This document shows, in pieces, positions 50,520 to 59,227 of a stretch of 64,000 bases of DNA (the first letter of the stretch is position 1; every line of letters starts with the position of its first letter). Position numbers and translations under genes: made by a program. The DNA is from Bacillota bacterium. GTDB taxonomy: Bacteria > Bacillota > Clostridia > Christensenellales > UMGS416. Below the pieces are notes generated by a model. It had not been told where the DNA came from and made no database searches. It worked only from the letters and a program-made list of their open reading frames with translations. The stretch spans positions 124,001 to 188,000 of the forward strand of contig JAEYRH010000009.1 in the NCBI GenBank assembly GCA_023435705.1. Reading direction: 5' to 3'.

Positions 50520-51761
50520 ATGAGAAAGTTCCGCTTGATTGCGCTGTTGTGCGCTCTTTTCATTGCCGCCTCGCTGTTTGCCGGATGTTCCGGCGGCCCC
50601 ACTGTGGCCAAGGTGGGTGGGGAAGCCATTTCCGTGAGTGAATTGAATATGTTTGCCAACTTCCTGCTTTTGCAGCAGCAGGCCGGCACAGTGGCAGATA
50701 TTGATGACGCTGATCAGCTCAAGCAGCTTTACGATGACGCTCTGGACACTGCCATCACCTACCGCCTTTTGATGAAGAAGGGCATTGAACGCAAGCTGTA
50801 TCCGTTGAGCGATGCCAAGCGCAAGGAGGTTGACGATCAGATTTCTGAATATCTGGATAGCCAGCTCCAGGCGAAAATAACCGAATACACCCAAAGCGGC
50901 AAGTCGGAGAAAGACGCGCGCGCTGCCTTTTACGACGATATGAAAAAGTCTGGGCTCACGCGTGAGAACCTGACAACGATCCTGCGTTACGCCGCGGTGG
51001 CCGAGGTGTTTTACAACGAGATGGTGGATGCCGCCACGGTGTCTGATGAAGACCTGCAAGCCGGATATGAAAAAAAGGTCGCCGAGCAGAAGGAACAGTT
51101 CACTGCCGACCCCGCCTCGTTTGAAAATGCGAAGATGATGGCCGATTACTACGGCACTGCCATGGTCTACCGGCCTGAGGGTTACCGCTACGTGAAGCAC
51201 ATCCTGATCGCATTCCCCGAGGATATCACCGCTAAAATTGAAGAAGCACAAAACAACGGCGACGAAGCCGCTGTGAAAAAGGCCAGGGAAGAGGGGTTGC
51301 CACTCATCAAGGCCAAGGCCGATGAAGTGCTGGCCAAGGTGAAGACCGGCCAAGACTTTGACAGCCTTGTGGCTGAATTTGGTGAGGACCCCGGCATGCA
51401 GCAGGAACCTGCCAAGACAAAGGGCTATGAGCTGGGGGAAAGCACCTCCTTTGTGGAGGAGTTCAAGCAGGCAGCATTGAAGCTGCCCAACGTGGGCGAT
51501 GTCACCGAGCTGGTCGCCACCGACTTTGGATATCACATCATCAAGTGGGTGGGCAATGTGCCCTCCGGCCCTGTTCCGCTGGAGGATGTGAAAGATACGC
51601 TGAAGGAAGAGCTCCTCACCGAGAAGCAGAATACTGCCTGGGAGGCTTTGGTTGCACAACTGAAACAAGAATACAAGGTGGAGCAGTTCACCGACAAGTA
51701 TCCCACGCTGGCGCCCGCAGCTTCTGCGCCGGCTGGAACCCAAGCCCCTGCTGTGGGCTGA
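50520..51761 (+). CDS. Lipoprotein peptidyl-prolyl isomerase (PrsA/SurA-like, PpiC domain)
   Basis: A 413-residue lipoprotein foldase. The signal peptide ends in LFAGC (lipobox, Cys23). A SurA-like helical N-domain (about 30-180) precedes the parvulin domain (about 223-350): RYVKHILIAFPED, a helical insertion EEAQNNGDEAAVKKAREEG, then GQDFDSLVAEFGEDPGM and VTELVATDFGYHIIKW. The C-terminal tail is Ala/Pro-rich. It assists folding of secreted proteins on the outer face of the membrane. ATG at 50520 has AGGAG 11 bases upstream. The gene ends at a hairpin element and terminator. Confidence 0.92.
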   Translation: MRKFRLIALLCALFIAASLFAGCSGGPTVAKVGGEAISVSELNMFANFLLLQQQAGTVADIDDADQLKQLYDDALDTAITYRLLMKKGIERKLYPLSDAKRKEVDDQISEYLDSQLQAKITEYTQSGKSEKDARAAFYDDMKKSGLTRENLTTILRYAAVAEVFYNEMVDAATVSDEDLQAGYEKKVAEQKEQFTADPASFENAKMMADYYGTAMVYRPEGYRYVKHILIAFPEDITAKIEEAQNNGDEAAVKKAREEGLPLIKAKADEVLAKVKTGQDFDSLVAEFGEDPGMQQEPAKTKGYELGESTSFVEEFKQAALKLPNVGDVTELVATDFGYHIIKWVGNVPSGPVPLEDVKDTLKEELLTEKQNTAWEALVAQLKQEYKVEQFTDKYPTLAPAASAPAGTQAPAVG

Positions 51762-51768
51762 TCTCTCT

Positions 51769-51806
51769 TCGCCATTGGTGCCAACGCACCTTGATGAGTT
51801 CATTGC
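51769..51806 (+). repeat. Hairpin element shared with 13225-13262 (copy 2)
   Basis: Seven bases after the PpiC stop. It matches copy 1 at roughly four positions in five, with centre GGTGC-CAAC-GCACC. As with copy 1, an ordinary terminator follows. Confidence 0.55.
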
Positions 51807-51823
51807 TTTTTGATTTGAAAGCT

Positions 51824-51860
51824 GAAACCCAGCCGGTTTTGCACCGGTTGGGTTTCTTTG
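51824..51860 (+). terminator. Intrinsic terminator of the PpiC gene
   Basis: GAAACCCAGCCGG (51824-51836) with CCGGTTGGGTTTC (51844-51856), one G-T pair, followed by a short T-rich tail. Confidence 0.85.
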
Positions 51861-51969
51861 GTTAAATATTCCTTCACAAATTATTCACTTGATTCCATTG
51901 CAAAGCGCATGTATACTGGGTTTATACATCATTGCGTCATACATGACATATTCCTTTAAATTTCAGTTT

Positions 51970-51978
51970 TGTTATAAT
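51970..51978 (+). promoter_or_regulatory. Extended -10 element of the SleB-type hydrolase
   Basis: TGTTATAAT, 48 bases before the start codon. Confidence 0.5.
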
Positions 51979-52025
51979 CACCACGAATGTGGGTAAATAG
52001 ATAATAGACCAAAAGGAGTTTACGC

Positions 52026-52898
52026 ATGGTTCGGAAACTGGCATCTGTATTTACTGCACTGTTGATTGCGGTGTCGCTGGGCCTGGCAGGGGGCAACGCG
52101 CTGGCGATGAGCGCCGCGCCCGCGCCGGGCCTTGGCCTGCATGCGATGGCTGCGCCTGCTGCCGCTGTGAGTGTGAGCACGCTGATCCCGGATTTTATGG
52201 TGAAGGCAGACACCTACTATAACCGCAAGGGGTATTCCAGCAACCATTATGAGTTTACCGACAAGGAGCTCACGATGCTTGCCATTGTGATTCACCTTGA
52301 GGTGCGGGGTGAGTCCTACCAGGCAAAGCTGGCTGTGGGCAATGTGGTGATGAATCGCGTTCTTTCCCGCGGTTATCCCGGAGACACCATCGAAGAAGTG
52401 GTGACCAGGCCCAACCAGTTCGCCTACAATCCCAAGACAGTGCCCAATGCCGAATGCAGGAAGGCCGCGTGGGATGTGCTGCATTATGAAACGTGGGTGG
52501 TGCCCCAAAACACCTACTTTTTCCGCGCAACCAAAAGCAAGGCCAATTGGGGCCGGCATGAGTATTGGAAACACGTCGGTGCCACGGCATTTTATCAGGA
52601 TGTCTATGCCGGGCGCAGCAACCTGGACACGGTGCCGGAGGCCATGTTCAAGCGCACCTACAAGTGGCCGCAATACGGCTGCAAGCCATCCGCCCGCGTG
52701 CGCAACATGCAGATCATGCTGCGGGGCCTGGGCTATCAAGTAACCACCGACGGGTGGTTTGGCGAGGGCACCAAGGAGGCGCTGATCAAATTCCAGAAAA
52801 GCCGGGGCATTGCTGCCGATGGCATTGCCGGCCCGACCACGCTGAAAGCGATGATCAACAAATATGGTGTCAGCAAGTATGTGAAGTTGATGAAGTGA
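52026..52898 (+). CDS. SleB/CwlJ-type cell wall hydrolase with C-terminal PG_binding_1 domain
   Basis: A 290-residue exported hydrolase. The signal peptide spans about 5-28, then an Ala/Pro-rich stretch. The SleB/CwlJ catalytic domain (about 80-205) has LAIVIHLEVRGESYQAKLAV with catalytic Glu92 and NVVMNRVLSRGYPGD. The peptidoglycan-binding repeat (about 220-280, DGWFGEGTKEALIKFQKSRG) is at the C-terminus, opposite to SleB itself where it is N-terminal. These enzymes act as muramidase-like lytic transglycosylases on cortex or wall glycan. AGGAG lies 7 bases before the ATG. Confidence 0.9.
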   Translation: MVRKLASVFTALLIAVSLGLAGGNALAMSAAPAPGLGLHAMAAPAAAVSVSTLIPDFMVKADTYYNRKGYSSNHYEFTDKELTMLAIVIHLEVRGESYQAKLAVGNVVMNRVLSRGYPGDTIEEVVTRPNQFAYNPKTVPNAECRKAAWDVLHYETWVVPQNTYFFRATKSKANWGRHEYWKHVGATAFYQDVYAGRSNLDTVPEAMFKRTYKWPQYGCKPSARVRNMQIMLRGLGYQVTTDGWFGEGTKEALIKFQKSRGIAADGIAGPTTLKAMINKYGVSKYVKLMK

Positions 52899-52947
52899 GT
52901 AGTCAGTAGTCAGTAAGGTGACACAGATTGTGTGCGATGGTGATGGT

Positions 52948-52974
52948 GGGCGGGCCTTTGGGCCCGCCCTTTTT
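52948..52974 (+). terminator. Intrinsic terminator of the hydrolase gene
   Basis: GGGCGGGCC (52948-52956) with GGCCCGCCC (52961-52969) followed by TTTTT. Confidence 0.93.
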
Positions 52975-52985
52975 GTGGCTGTATA

Positions 52986-53003
52986 ATGTGTGATCATACA
53001 CAT
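52986..53003. promoter_or_regulatory. Palindrome in the spmA promoter region
   Basis: ATGTGT-GATCAT-ACACAT, six-base arms in perfect inverted repeat, directly overlapping the end of a TATAAT (52982-52987). Position suits a repressor operator at the transcription start. Confidence 0.5.
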
Positions 53004-53048
53004 TGCTCCGCCTGCATACAATGAACGGACAAGGCGGAGGCTGATACC

Positions 53049-53636
53049 ATGATGAATTGGCTTTGGGCGGGCATGGTGCTCGCCAGCACCCTCACGGCAG
53101 CCGCAATGGGCAGGATGGATCGCCTGTTTGGCGCGGCGATGGACGGCGCAGCCGGCGCGGTGAAACTGTTCATCACGCTGCTGGCCGTCTATGCGCTGTG
53201 GTGCGGCATCATGGAGATCATCGGTGACTCCGGCCTGGCTGAGCGGTTCGCCCGGGCGCTGGCGCGGCCATTGAGGTGGCTATACCCCTCCGTGCCAGCC
53301 GGCTCCCCGGCCGCCCGGCACATCGCGATGAACATGGCAGCGAATATGCTGGGTGTGGGCAACGCCGCCACGCCGGCCGGCCTGGAGGCCATCCGCGAAA
53401 TGAAGGCGATGGGCCGCGGTGGGGGAGAAGCCACCGACGACATGTGCATGCTGCTGGTGGTGAACTGCTCGTCACTGCAATTGATCCCCACCACGGTGAT
53501 CGCGCTGCGGCAAGCTGCCGGATCATCATCCGCCTCCGACATCCTTCTGCCGGCCATCCTTGCCAGTGTTACGGCCACAATTTTCGGTGTCGCGGCGGCA
53601 AAGGCATTTTCCAACTTCACACGCGGTCAGGCATAA
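53049..53636 (+). CDS. spmA: Spore maturation protein A (nucleoside-recognition/gate domain)
   Basis: A 195-residue membrane protein with about four helices. Gate-domain signatures are visible: KLFITLLAVYALWCGIMEII, the amphipathic ARALARPLRWLYPSVP, then MNMAANMLGVGNAATPAGLE and NCSSLQLIPTTVIALRQAAG. SpmA and SpmB act together in spore-core dehydration. spmB normally follows immediately, but here the next 176 bases hold a terminator and the sdaAB promoter. ATG at 53049 has GGAGG 9 bases upstream. Confidence 0.9.
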   Translation: MMNWLWAGMVLASTLTAAAMGRMDRLFGAAMDGAAGAVKLFITLLAVYALWCGIMEIIGDSGLAERFARALARPLRWLYPSVPAGSPAARHIAMNMAANMLGVGNAATPAGLEAIREMKAMGRGGGEATDDMCMLLVVNCSSLQLIPTTVIALRQAAGSSSASDILLPAILASVTATIFGVAAAKAFSNFTRGQA

Positions 53637-53736
53637 CAGGAACAATTGCAACAGTATAAGAAATCCAAGGCGTGCATAGACTATGCTTGCCTTCGAAAGA
53701 CAGTCCGCAATGAGATTATTTTCAAAGCGGAGCTGG

Positions 53737-53772
53737 AGCGCCCGGTTTGTTGGCCACTGCCGGGCGCTTTTG
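53737..53772 (+). terminator. Intrinsic terminator of spmA
   Basis: AGCGCCCGG (53737-53745) with CCGGGCGCT (53760-53768) followed by TTT. Confidence 0.8.
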
Positions 53773-53775
53773 CTG

Positions 53776-53784
53776 TGTTATACT
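53776..53784 (+). promoter_or_regulatory. Extended -10 promoter element of sdaAB
   Basis: TGTTATACT (TG-N-TATACT), 29 bases before the sdaAB start, directly after the spmA terminator. Confidence 0.5.
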
Positions 53785-53812
53785 AGTGATCAACAAGCAA
53801 GGAGGTGAGGGG

Positions 53813-54472
53813 ATGCCCGGCATTTTTGACATCATCGGCCCGGTCACGGTGGGGCCGTCCAGCTCGCACACAGCCGGCGCCATCCGCATCGGCCAGATTG
53901 CCAGGCTTCTTCTGGGCGGTGCGGTGAGGCAAGCAGACATCACGCTTTATGGCTCCTTTGCCGAAACCGGCAAGGGCCATGGCACCGACCGGGCCATCGT
54001 TGGCGGGCTTCTGGGCCTTGACATGGCGAACCCGCTCATATCCGAAAGCTTTCAGGAAGCCCGGCGGTGTGGCCTGAACTTTACCTTTCGTGCGGCGGAG
54101 GAAACCCGTTTTCACCCCAACACCGTTGTGATTGAGGCGTCTGGCGAAAGGGGTTCGGTCCGGATCCGCGCCAGCTCCGTTGGTGGGGGTAACATCCGCC
54201 TGGACGCGATGGGCGATTATGAGCTGGGCATCTCCTGCGAGCAACCCACGCTGGTGCTGCCCCATAACGACCACCCCGGTGTGGTGGCGGCTGTGACCAC
54301 AGTGCTATCCCAGCAAGGGTATAACATTGCCGCGATGAAGGTGACGCGGGCCCGACGGGGCGGCGACGCCGTTGCGATGATCGAAACCGACACGGAGGTG
54401 CCGGAAGAAACCCGCATAAGCATCGGCGCGATTCCAGGTGTGACCAATGTGATTTACATTCCGAAGAGATAA
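53813..54472 (+). CDS. sdaAB: L-serine dehydratase, iron-sulfur-dependent, beta subunit
   Basis: A 219-residue protein. The opening MPGIFDIIGPVTVGPSSSHT carries the substrate-binding SSHT loop, followed by LYGSFAETGKGHGTDRAIVG. A C-terminal ACT domain (about 145-219; HNDHPGVVAAVTTVLSQQGY) probably senses serine. With the alpha subunit encoded next it converts L-serine to pyruvate and ammonia. AAGGAGGTGA precedes the ATG. The alpha gene starts nine bases after its stop. Confidence 0.95.
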   Translation: MPGIFDIIGPVTVGPSSSHTAGAIRIGQIARLLLGGAVRQADITLYGSFAETGKGHGTDRAIVGGLLGLDMANPLISESFQEARRCGLNFTFRAAEETRFHPNTVVIEASGERGSVRIRASSVGGGNIRLDAMGDYELGISCEQPTLVLPHNDHPGVVAAVTTVLSQQGYNIAAMKVTRARRGGDAVAMIETDTEVPEETRISIGAIPGVTNVIYIPKR

Positions 54473-54481
54473 GGTGATAAG

Positions 54482-55366
54482 ATGGCAATCAAAAGCATCA
54501 ACCGCCTTGCCAAAGAGGCAGAAGAACGAAACCTGCTCCTGTCTGACATGGTGGCAAAGGAGGAAGCGGTGGAAGCGGGCATGACTGAGGCTGAGGTGCG
54601 CAGCCGCATGCAAGGGATGCTCATCGCGATGAACGAGGCAGTGAAGGCCGGCGTGGCCCGGTCAGGGCCGTCGGTGAGCGGGCTTACCGGTGGTGAATCG
54701 CTGCGCTACAGCAACTATCTGCGGGAACACAAGAGCCTGCTTGGTGATGTGGCGGGCAAGGCGGCTGCCTATGCGCTGGCTGCATCCTGTGTGAACGCCT
54801 CCATGGGCGTGATCGTGGCAGCTCCCACGGCTGGCTCCTGCGGCATCCTGCCCGGAGTGCTGCTCTCCTTGCGGGAAGCCCACGGGTTCACCGACGAGGA
54901 GATTATTTCGGGTCTGCTGGCTGCCGCCGGCGTGGGCCAGGCCATCGCATTGCGTGCCACGCTGTCTGGCGCTGAAGGTGGGTGCCAGTCCGAGTGCGGC
55001 AGCGCCGCTGCCATGGCGGCGGCAGCCGCCGTGGAGTTGATGGGTGGCAGCCCGGAGCAGTGCTGTCACGGCGCGGCGCTGGCGCTCAAAAATTCCCTGG
55101 GCCTGGTCTGTGACCCGGTGGCCGGGCTGGTGGAGGTGCCCTGTGTGAAGCGTAACGGCGTGTATGCCGTGGTCGCCCTCGCCGCCGCAGACATGGCGCT
55201 GGCCGGCATCAAAAGCGCCATTCCTCTGGATGAGGTGATCGATGCGATGCATGCCATTGGCCAGGTGATGCCGGTCACACTGCGCGAGACGGCAAAGGGG
55301 GGCTTGGCTGCCACACCTACCGGCTGCCGTCTCCAGGCGAAGGTGTTTCCGGATCAGGGGGAGTAG
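54482..55366 (+). CDS. sdaAA: L-serine dehydratase, iron-sulfur-dependent, alpha subunit
   Basis: A 294-residue subunit that holds the catalytic 4Fe-4S cluster. Conserved parts are GLTGGESLRYSNYLREHKSL, the glycine-rich VAAPTAGSCGILPGVLLSLR and the late Cys residues in QCCHGAALALKNSLGLVCDP and VEVPCVKRNG. The oxygen-sensitive cluster marks this as the anaerobe-type enzyme. AAGGTGATAAG overlaps the end of sdaAB, so the two are co-transcribed. Confidence 0.95.
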   Translation: MAIKSINRLAKEAEERNLLLSDMVAKEEAVEAGMTEAEVRSRMQGMLIAMNEAVKAGVARSGPSVSGLTGGESLRYSNYLREHKSLLGDVAGKAAAYALAASCVNASMGVIVAAPTAGSCGILPGVLLSLREAHGFTDEEIISGLLAAAGVGQAIALRATLSGAEGGCQSECGSAAAMAAAAAVELMGGSPEQCCHGAALALKNSLGLVCDPVAGLVEVPCVKRNGVYAVVALAAADMALAGIKSAIPLDEVIDAMHAIGQVMPVTLRETAKGGLAATPTGCRLQAKVFPDQGE

Positions 55367-55374
55367 CTGATTTT

Positions 55375-56952
55375 CTAGAAAAAGAAGGGCATGATCCCTG
55401 CCGCCTTGGCTTTGGCTCTCGCCCCGGGCAGCAGGGATTTCACATAGGAGCCAATGCGGACACCTTGAATTTTCAGGCTCAGCAAAAACACCACTGCTGC
55501 AGCTGCCACTGCCCAAAGCATCGCCGGCATGTCTGCCCAACCCAGCCCCTTCATCAGGCTGTTTACATTGTAGCAGGCCAGAGCGCATGCTATTGCCGCG
55601 AGGCCCGGCAGCACGACCCATTGCGCCCACTTGACCCTAAATTCTATTTTTGTGTTCAGGCAGCGGATATTCATCACCACAGAGAGCGCCGCTCCGGCGA
55701 TCATCCCCCAGAAGAAGCCGTAGATCCCGATTTGTGGGTTCGAAACGGTGAACCACGTGATGCCCAGTTGCAGAATATCGCCTACGATTGTGCTAACCAT
55801 GGCCCGGCTTTGGAAGCCTGTGCCGTTGAGCATGCCGGCGGTGATCATCTGGTAATAGGTGAGCGTCATTGCCACAGCAGTGAGCAGGATGTAATCCAGC
55901 GGCACCGTTTGCTGATAAAGCAGTTGCATCACCGCCGGGCCGATTGGCGCCAGCACCGCCACCGCCGGCAGGGCAATAAGCCCGGTGGCATAGAGCGCCT
56001 TGCCCATCTTGCGGTGAGCGTCGGCCATGTCGCCCACGGCCACGCTTTCCGAAAGCCTCGGCAACATCACCATCACCAACGGGCCCATAAACGCCATCGG
56101 CAGAAAAAAGAGCGGCAGCGCCATGCCCAGCGCCACGCCCAGCATACCCACGGCCTGCTGCTGCGGCATGCCGGAAGCCATCAGCCGCTTGGGCACCAGC
56201 ACCGTGTTGGCGGCGGAGAGCAGGTTGCCCGCCAGTGCCGAAGCCGATACGGGCAGCGCAATTGCCATGAGCTTTTTGAACAGCCCTCCGGGGTGCGCCG
56301 CTTTCCCGTCGGATGGCCGGGCCTTGCGATACCAGACGGCCAGAAGTGTGGAGCTGAACAGCTCGCTTACGGTCATGCCGGCCACAATCACCGCAGCGGC
56401 CATCGCCGGGTCCGTTGGCCGGAGCCACAGCAATAGCCCCACCACTGCGGCTATCCGCACGATCTGCTCCAGCTGGTCGGAAATGGCAGGGGGCTTCACA
56501 TGCTTCACGCCATAGAACCAGCTCTTGAAGATGTTTTCCAGACCGGTCAGTAGCAGGCAAGGCAGCAGGATGAGGAGCGCCAGCCGTGTCTCGGCGTCAC
56601 CCAGCACCGATTCGGAGATCCAGCCAGAAAACAACGCCGTTGGGATTGCCACCACCACAAACAGAATCGCAAAGCCGATCAATGAAAGCCGCACCACCAG
56701 GCGCATGCCGCCATGGTCACCCAGCGCGCCGCGCTCGCTTGCCAGCTGGGTGATTGCTGTGGTGAAACCGCCATAGGTGAGCGAAATGAGGATGCCATAC
56801 ACCGGCATCACCAGCTGCAACACGCCGATGCCCTCTGGGCCTGTCACGCGGCTGATAAACACACGGTAGGCAAACGCCAGCAGTTGAAGGCCAATGCTGG
56901 AGGCTGTGAGCACCAGGGCGCTTTGAAGCGCAGACTTTTTCGTGGTTGCCAA
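55375..56952 (-). CDS. SpoVB-like MOP flippase (polysaccharide biosynthesis)
   Basis: A 525-residue membrane protein with about 14 helices. Opening SALVLTASSIGLQLLAFAYR, VFISRVTGPEGIGVLQLVMP and VYGILISLTYGGFTTAITQL match SpoVB/YtgP/MurJ-type lipid-linked oligosaccharide flippases. Mid-protein LPVSASALAGNLLSAANTVL VPKRL marks the second half. In sporulating bacteria SpoVB flips cortex precursors; paralogues serve other polymers, so the exact role is open. TTG start at 56952 with GGGGG 6 bases upstream. It converges on sdaAA with an 8-base gap. Confidence 0.87.
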   Translation of the reverse strand: MATTKKSALQSALVLTASSIGLQLLAFAYRVFISRVTGPEGIGVLQLVMPVYGILISLTYGGFTTAITQLASERGALGDHGGMRLVVRLSLIGFAILFVVVAIPTALFSGWISESVLGDAETRLALLILLPCLLLTGLENIFKSWFYGVKHVKPPAISDQLEQIVRIAAVVGLLLWLRPTDPAMAAAVIVAGMTVSELFSSTLLAVWYRKARPSDGKAAHPGGLFKKLMAIALPVSASALAGNLLSAANTVLVPKRLMASGMPQQQAVGMLGVALGMALPLFFLPMAFMGPLVMVMLPRLSESVAVGDMADAHRKMGKALYATGLIALPAVAVLAPIGPAVMQLLYQQTVPLDYILLTAVAMTLTYYQMITAGMLNGTGFQSRAMVSTIVGDILQLGITWFTVSNPQIGIYGFFWGMIAGAALSVVMNIRCLNTKIEFRVKWAQWVVLPGLAAIACALACYNVNSLMKGLGWADMPAMLWAVAAAAVVFLLSLKIQGVRIGSYVKSLLPGARAKAKAAGIMPFFF

Positions 56953-57019
56953 GAGAACCCCCGAACGGAATGTTTGTATAGCCTATTCGGGCGATGATGT
57001 GAAAATGTGGGGCTTGCCA

Positions 57020-57058
57020 GCAAGAAAAGCCCACCCGCCGGTGCGGCGGGTGGGCTTT
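57020..57058 (-). terminator. Minus-strand terminator of the MFS/esterase-like operon
   Basis: AAAGCCCACCCGCC (57026-57039) with GGCGGGTGGGCTTT (57045-57058), 14 base pairs. Read on the minus strand it is followed by TTTTCTTG, 11 bases after the stop at 57070. Confidence 0.9.
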
Positions 57059-57069
57059 GAGTTTAAGGT

Positions 57070-57948
57070 CTATTTTGAATAGATCGGTGCGTTTTTTAGT
57101 GGCAGCAGCTGATCAAAGGCGAGCTTGATGTAGTAGTCCCAAAACTCAAAATCGTGCTTGTAGCCTGGGTAGCACTGATACTCCACATTCAGGCCAATTG
57201 CCTTCATCGTTTCCGCGTCAGCTTTGATGCGGTCAAAGATGAAGCTGGGTTCGTCGCCGCCGGCAGCCACATAGAACTTTGGCATTTGGGTGCCTTGCTC
57301 CATGTGCTTTCGCGCGATGGCCTTCAGGTCAAATCGGGAGCCGGGGATCTCCTCCGGCTTGCCAAAAGTGGAGCAATACAGGTAAAACCAATTTTTGAAG
57401 TGATCGCTCACCAGCTCAGCCTGGAGGGTCTCCTTGTTTACCGTCATGCCGATGCCGCCGGAGATGTCCATGCACACGCTGTAGAGGTCGGGCCGCAGCA
57501 GGCCTGTGCCGAGCGCCACGTTGCCGCCCATCGCGTACCCCATCAGAAAGTTGTCCTCCCTTTTTGGGGAGGAAGCGAAGAGCGATTGGATCACCACCGG
57601 CAGCTCCTCTGTCAAAAAGGTGGAATAGGCCACGCCATAGGCCGTGTCCACGCCGAAGCTGTTCATGATGCCCGGCGTCACCAGCATCACCTGGTGCTTC
57701 TGGGCATAGAGCTCGGCGTTGGTGTAGCGATAGGTCAGGCTGTCATCGTCACCGCCGCCGTGGATCAGATAAACCGTTTGAAACTTCATGCCCGGTTCAT
57801 ACACAAAGGGTTTGTCTCCTGCGCTGTCATGGTGCCTTGCACCCTTTGCGACGTCGTAGTAGCTGATGGGGTCGGTGGGGTAGACCACAGAGATGTTGAT
57901 GTATCCGCCCACTGCCTGGCTCCTGTAGTTGAAACGCATGATGGCCAT
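57070..57948 (-). CDS. Esterase-D-like alpha/beta hydrolase without the serine nucleophile
   Basis: A 292-residue protein of the tributyrin-esterase/esterase D fold: VYLIHGGGDDDSLTYRYTNA (oxyanion region), then the nucleophile elbow at residues 137-141. The elbow reads GYAMGG, with Ala139 (GCG codon) where the family has Ser (GxSxG). The acid Asp near 232 (GGDEPSF) and His265 (GYKHDFEFW) remain. It is therefore probably not a classical esterase and may be a binding protein or pseudoenzyme. GGAGGAG lies 6 bases before the ATG. It follows the MFS transporter by 34 bases in the same operon. Confidence 0.82.
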   Translation of the reverse strand: MAIMRFNYRSQAVGGYINISVVYPTDPISYYDVAKGARHHDSAGDKPFVYEPGMKFQTVYLIHGGGDDDSLTYRYTNAELYAQKHQVMLVTPGIMNSFGVDTAYGVAYSTFLTEELPVVIQSLFASSPKREDNFLMGYAMGGNVALGTGLLRPDLYSVCMDISGGIGMTVNKETLQAELVSDHFKNWFYLYCSTFGKPEEIPGSRFDLKAIARKHMEQGTQMPKFYVAAGGDEPSFIFDRIKADAETMKAIGLNVEYQCYPGYKHDFEFWDYYIKLAFDQLLPLKNAPIYSK

Positions 57949-57982
57949 TTGAACTCCTCCTTGTCATAAGGCAGATAGCAAC

Positions 57983-59203
57983 TCAGCTTTTGATGATCTT
58001 GCCCAGCAGACTCTTCCGCTTGGCAATGAAGATGGCCAGCCCGATCAGCACCGGGATGACCAGTAGCCGGAACATTGTGATATATCCGTCCAACTTGCTG
58101 CCGGTGCCCGTTGCTACGGAAGTTGCCAGAAGGCCGGCCAGTGTGGGGGTGAGCAAAAAGCCCAGGTCCACACCAATATAGTTGGTGTTGCCGGCCACGC
58201 CGCGCCTCTCGCGGGGCACGATCTGCATACAAAGGGTTTGCACCGAAGGCTGGATGATGCCGTAGCCGAAGGCGGACACGGCGCCTGAGAGCAAAAACAT
58301 CGGCAATGAGTCGGCAAAACTGACCAGGATGAACGACAGGGCGAAGATCACCATGCCGGGGATCAGCGTTTTGTCCAGCCCGTATTTGTCGGCGATGCGG
58401 CCGCTGAACGGCCGGGAAATGAGCAAACAAACGGCGTATGCCGTGAAATACAGGCCGATGTCTTCCACACCGCGCAGGCCGCCATACAGCACGATGAACG
58501 CGCTGAGGCAGGCGTAGGCTCCGCTCAGGAAAAACATTAACACCGCTGGTGTGACCACTTCGCTGGCCACGATGTTGTTCAGCCTGATCCGGAAGGGCTC
58601 GGTGCGCTCTGGCTCCCTGGTGTCAATCCGCAGGCAAAGGATCAGGCTCAGGCCCATCATTGCCGCGCCGATGAAAAACGACAGGTTGTAGCCCAGCACT
58701 CCGGCCAGCGTCAGGCCGATGTAGGGGCCGATGGCAGTGGAGACAGCCTGCGCCAGTGAGAACACGCCGATGCCGGAGGCCATCTTGTTTTCCGGCAAGG
58801 CGTCGCTGGCCAGCGCCAGGCAAATCGGCGCGGTCAGGCCCATTCCCATGCCGTGGAACAGCCTCCCTATGATCAGCATCCAGACGCTGTTGGAAAACCC
58901 ATAGATCACAAACGCTGTCATGATAAAGCCCACGGCCAGCGCCAGAAGCTTGTTTTTCTTGAAATAGCAGATCGCCGGGCCGCCAATGGGGCGGATGGCC
59001 AGAGCCGTAATGGCAAACATGCTGGACACCATGCCCACCACGGTGGCGTTGGCGCCTAGTGCGTCGGCATATTTGGGGATCAACGTGTTCAGCATGAATT
59101 GAGCGAAGTTGATCGCGATGTTCAGGATGAACACGTTGAGGAATGGTTTTGACCAAATGGTGTCCCGGCTGTTGATTGTTTCCTTGATATCGATGGATTC
59201 CAT
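57983..59203 (-). CDS. MFS transporter
   Basis: A 406-residue, 12-helix major facilitator. Opening NVFILNIAINFAQFMLNTLI, motif-A-like region RPIGGPAICYFKKNKLLA, then GRLFHGMGMGLTAPICLALA, and a second-half repeat of motif A (ISRPFSGRIADKYGLDKTLI). It resembles the YfcJ/AraJ-type drug or sugar exporters. A TetR gene lies 24 bases upstream on the same strand, suggesting regulated efflux. AGGAG is 11 bases before the ATG. Confidence 0.9.
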   Translation of the reverse strand: MESIDIKETINSRDTIWSKPFLNVFILNIAINFAQFMLNTLIPKYADALGANATVVGMVSSMFAITALAIRPIGGPAICYFKKNKLLALAVGFIMTAFVIYGFSNSVWMLIIGRLFHGMGMGLTAPICLALASDALPENKMASGIGVFSLAQAVSTAIGPYIGLTLAGVLGYNLSFFIGAAMMGLSLILCLRIDTREPERTEPFRIRLNNIVASEVVTPAVLMFFLSGAYACLSAFIVLYGGLRGVEDIGLYFTAYAVCLLISRPFSGRIADKYGLDKTLIPGMVIFALSFILVSFADSLPMFLLSGAVSAFGYGIIQPSVQTLCMQIVPRERRGVAGNTNYIGVDLGFLLTPTLAGLLATSVATGTGSKLDGYITMFRLLVIPVLIGLAIFIAKRKSLLGKIIKS

Positions 59204-59227
59204 ACCGTTTGATGCTCCTGACTTGTA

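Noticed and set aside
50463..51803. A 446-codon minus-strand frame across the PpiC gene
   Set aside because: No ribosome site or domain; the plus-strand lipoprotein is unmistakable.
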